DNA from: VAXT01 sp963728535
Lineage (GTDB): Bacteria > Actinomycetota > Thermoleophilia > Gaiellales > Gaiellaceae
NCBI GenBank assembly: GCA_963728535.1
Contig: CAVSKK010000001.1
Location: forward strand, 2,604,001 to 2,668,000
Direction: 5' to 3'
Length of the DNA stretch: 64,000 nucleotides
Numbering within the stretch: the first letter of the stretch is position 1; each line of letters starts with the position of its first letter. The notes below the pieces were generated by a model that did no database searches, had not been told where the DNA came from, and was given only the letters and a program-made list of their open reading frames with translations. Positions 63,454 to 64,000 of this stretch are shown piece by piece. A program made the translations under genes and the position numbers.

Positions 63454-64000
63454 TAGTAGCCCACGTGGATGTGGTCGGCGTGGTCGCTGAGGGGGAAGGA
63501 CGGGCCACCGAGCCCGAGCAATGAGATCACCTGTTGCGGCTGCAGTTCGGCCGGCAGCAGGAGAATGGTCTCCACCGCCTGCTCCGTGATCCCGCCCGGC
63601 TCCTGGTGACCGGCAATCGAGGTCTCTCCGAGGGCCGAGATGTCGACCGCCAGGCCGTAGACATGGGCCGAGACGACTCCCGGCCGCGCGTACAACCGGT
63701 GACTGGCGTGAAGGCTCGAGACGCTCGCTTGGCCGAATGAGGCGGTGAGGTAACGGATCAGGACGATCGTCCTGACGTCTATGAGCCCCTTCGAGATGTC
63801 GTCCCGTCCGCCCGCGTAGATGTCGATTCGCGGGTCGTTCAGCACGAGTCGCTCTAGCCGAGCCTTCGCTTTCTCGAGCCCGGTCACGAGCGAATAGAGG
63901 CCGACGGCCCGGTTGTAGTTGGCGAGCGCGACCGCCTTCTCCGCAACGCTCGCTGATCCGCTCAGCGCGCGAACCGCATCCGTGGGGCTCGCATCCGCTC
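63453..64000 (-). CDS. M15-like D,D-carboxypeptidase-type protein (5' partial)
   Basis: The frame is open to the right edge, so the N-terminus is missing; a GTG at 63887 is probably internal, as AEKAVALANYNRAVGLYSLVTGLEK precedes it. The C-terminal domain has SAHVYGLAVDISALG and HADHIHVGY, the spacing of zinc-binding HxxxxxxD and HxH seen in VanY/M15-type peptidases. Probably a peptidoglycan- or wall-associated hydrolase; the assignment is moderate. Confidence 0.6.
   Translation of the reverse strand, partial: ADASPTDAVRALSGSASVAEKAVALANYNRAVGLYSLVTGLEKAKARLERLVLNDPRIDIYAGGRDDISKGLIDVRTIVLIRYLTASFGQASVSSLHASHRLYARPGVVSAHVYGLAVDISALGETSIAGHQEPGGITEQAVETILLLPAELQPQQVISLLGLGGPSFPLSDHADHIHVGY

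Overview
The window is about 64 kb of high-GC DNA with many GTG and some TTG starts, frequent 1-4 base stop/start overlaps, twin-arginine exported proteins and no secretin gene. Together with the gene content (type IV pili in an apparently monoderm cell, CsbD and DUF6458 stress or envelope proteins, PimA-like glycosyltransferase, MenG) this suggests an actinobacterium, most likely of the Thermoleophilia (Gaiellales/Solirubrobacterales) type. That placement is an inference. No rRNA, CRISPR array, integrase or transposase was seen.

Layout: (1) 1-2.2 kb: 3' end of an enoyl-CoA hydratase, a sulfite-oxidase-like molybdoenzyme, and a CsbD stress protein behind a SigB-type promoter. (2) 2.3-6.2 kb: tRNA-Thr, a large secreted subtilase with cupredoxin, kelch, polyproline and PASTA parts, then a repeat-filled spacer and tRNA-Tyr. 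(3) 6.2-30.7 kb: a geranylgeranyl-reductase-like flavoprotein followed by a type IV pilus island: two pilT, a lytic transglycosylase/M23 hydrolase, a PASTA protein, minor pilins, two PilX-like proteins, pilD, pilB, a stand-alone MshEN protein, two near-identical tandem major pilins, two GT-C glycosyltransferases, and pilM-N-O-P. No pilC is present. Several units are preceded by a sigma-28-like promoter motif. (4) 30.8-33.5 kb (minus): LuxR-type HTH, adenosine-deaminase-like hydrolase, L,D-transpeptidase, lipoprotein. (5) 33.6-42.7 kb: GT4 glycosyltransferase, flippase-like membrane protein, glycerate kinase, cNMP-binding protein, exonuclease VII, a membrane coiled-coil protein, UbiA-like and MenG proteins. 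(6) 42.6-46.3 kb (minus): an eight-gene operon with three Tat-exported, 21-cysteine paralogs, MauD and MauE homologues and three unknown proteins. It has no methylamine dehydrogenase large subunit and is the most unusual system here. (7) 46.4-51.1 kb: proline dehydrogenase, an orphan ABC permease, a DUF4015 protein and an M32 carboxypeptidase. (8) 51.1-56.1 kb: small hypothetical proteins, a methyltransferase, a FabL-type enoyl reductase, and EamA and MFS exporters. (9) 56.1-62.5 kb: tyrosine/homogentisate catabolism (HPPD, FAH-family hydrolase, HGD) interleaved with a CDF transporter and an M6-like protease. (10) 62.5-64 kb (minus): a catalytic-domain-only prepilin peptidase, DUF192, and a partial M15-like peptidase.

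Two interspersed non-coding repeat families occur. R1 has three copies of about 108 bp, each starting a few bases after a gene end with two stem-loops. R2 has two copies of about 135 bp with 15 bp inverted termini; one copy supplies the last codons and stop of the pilP-like gene.
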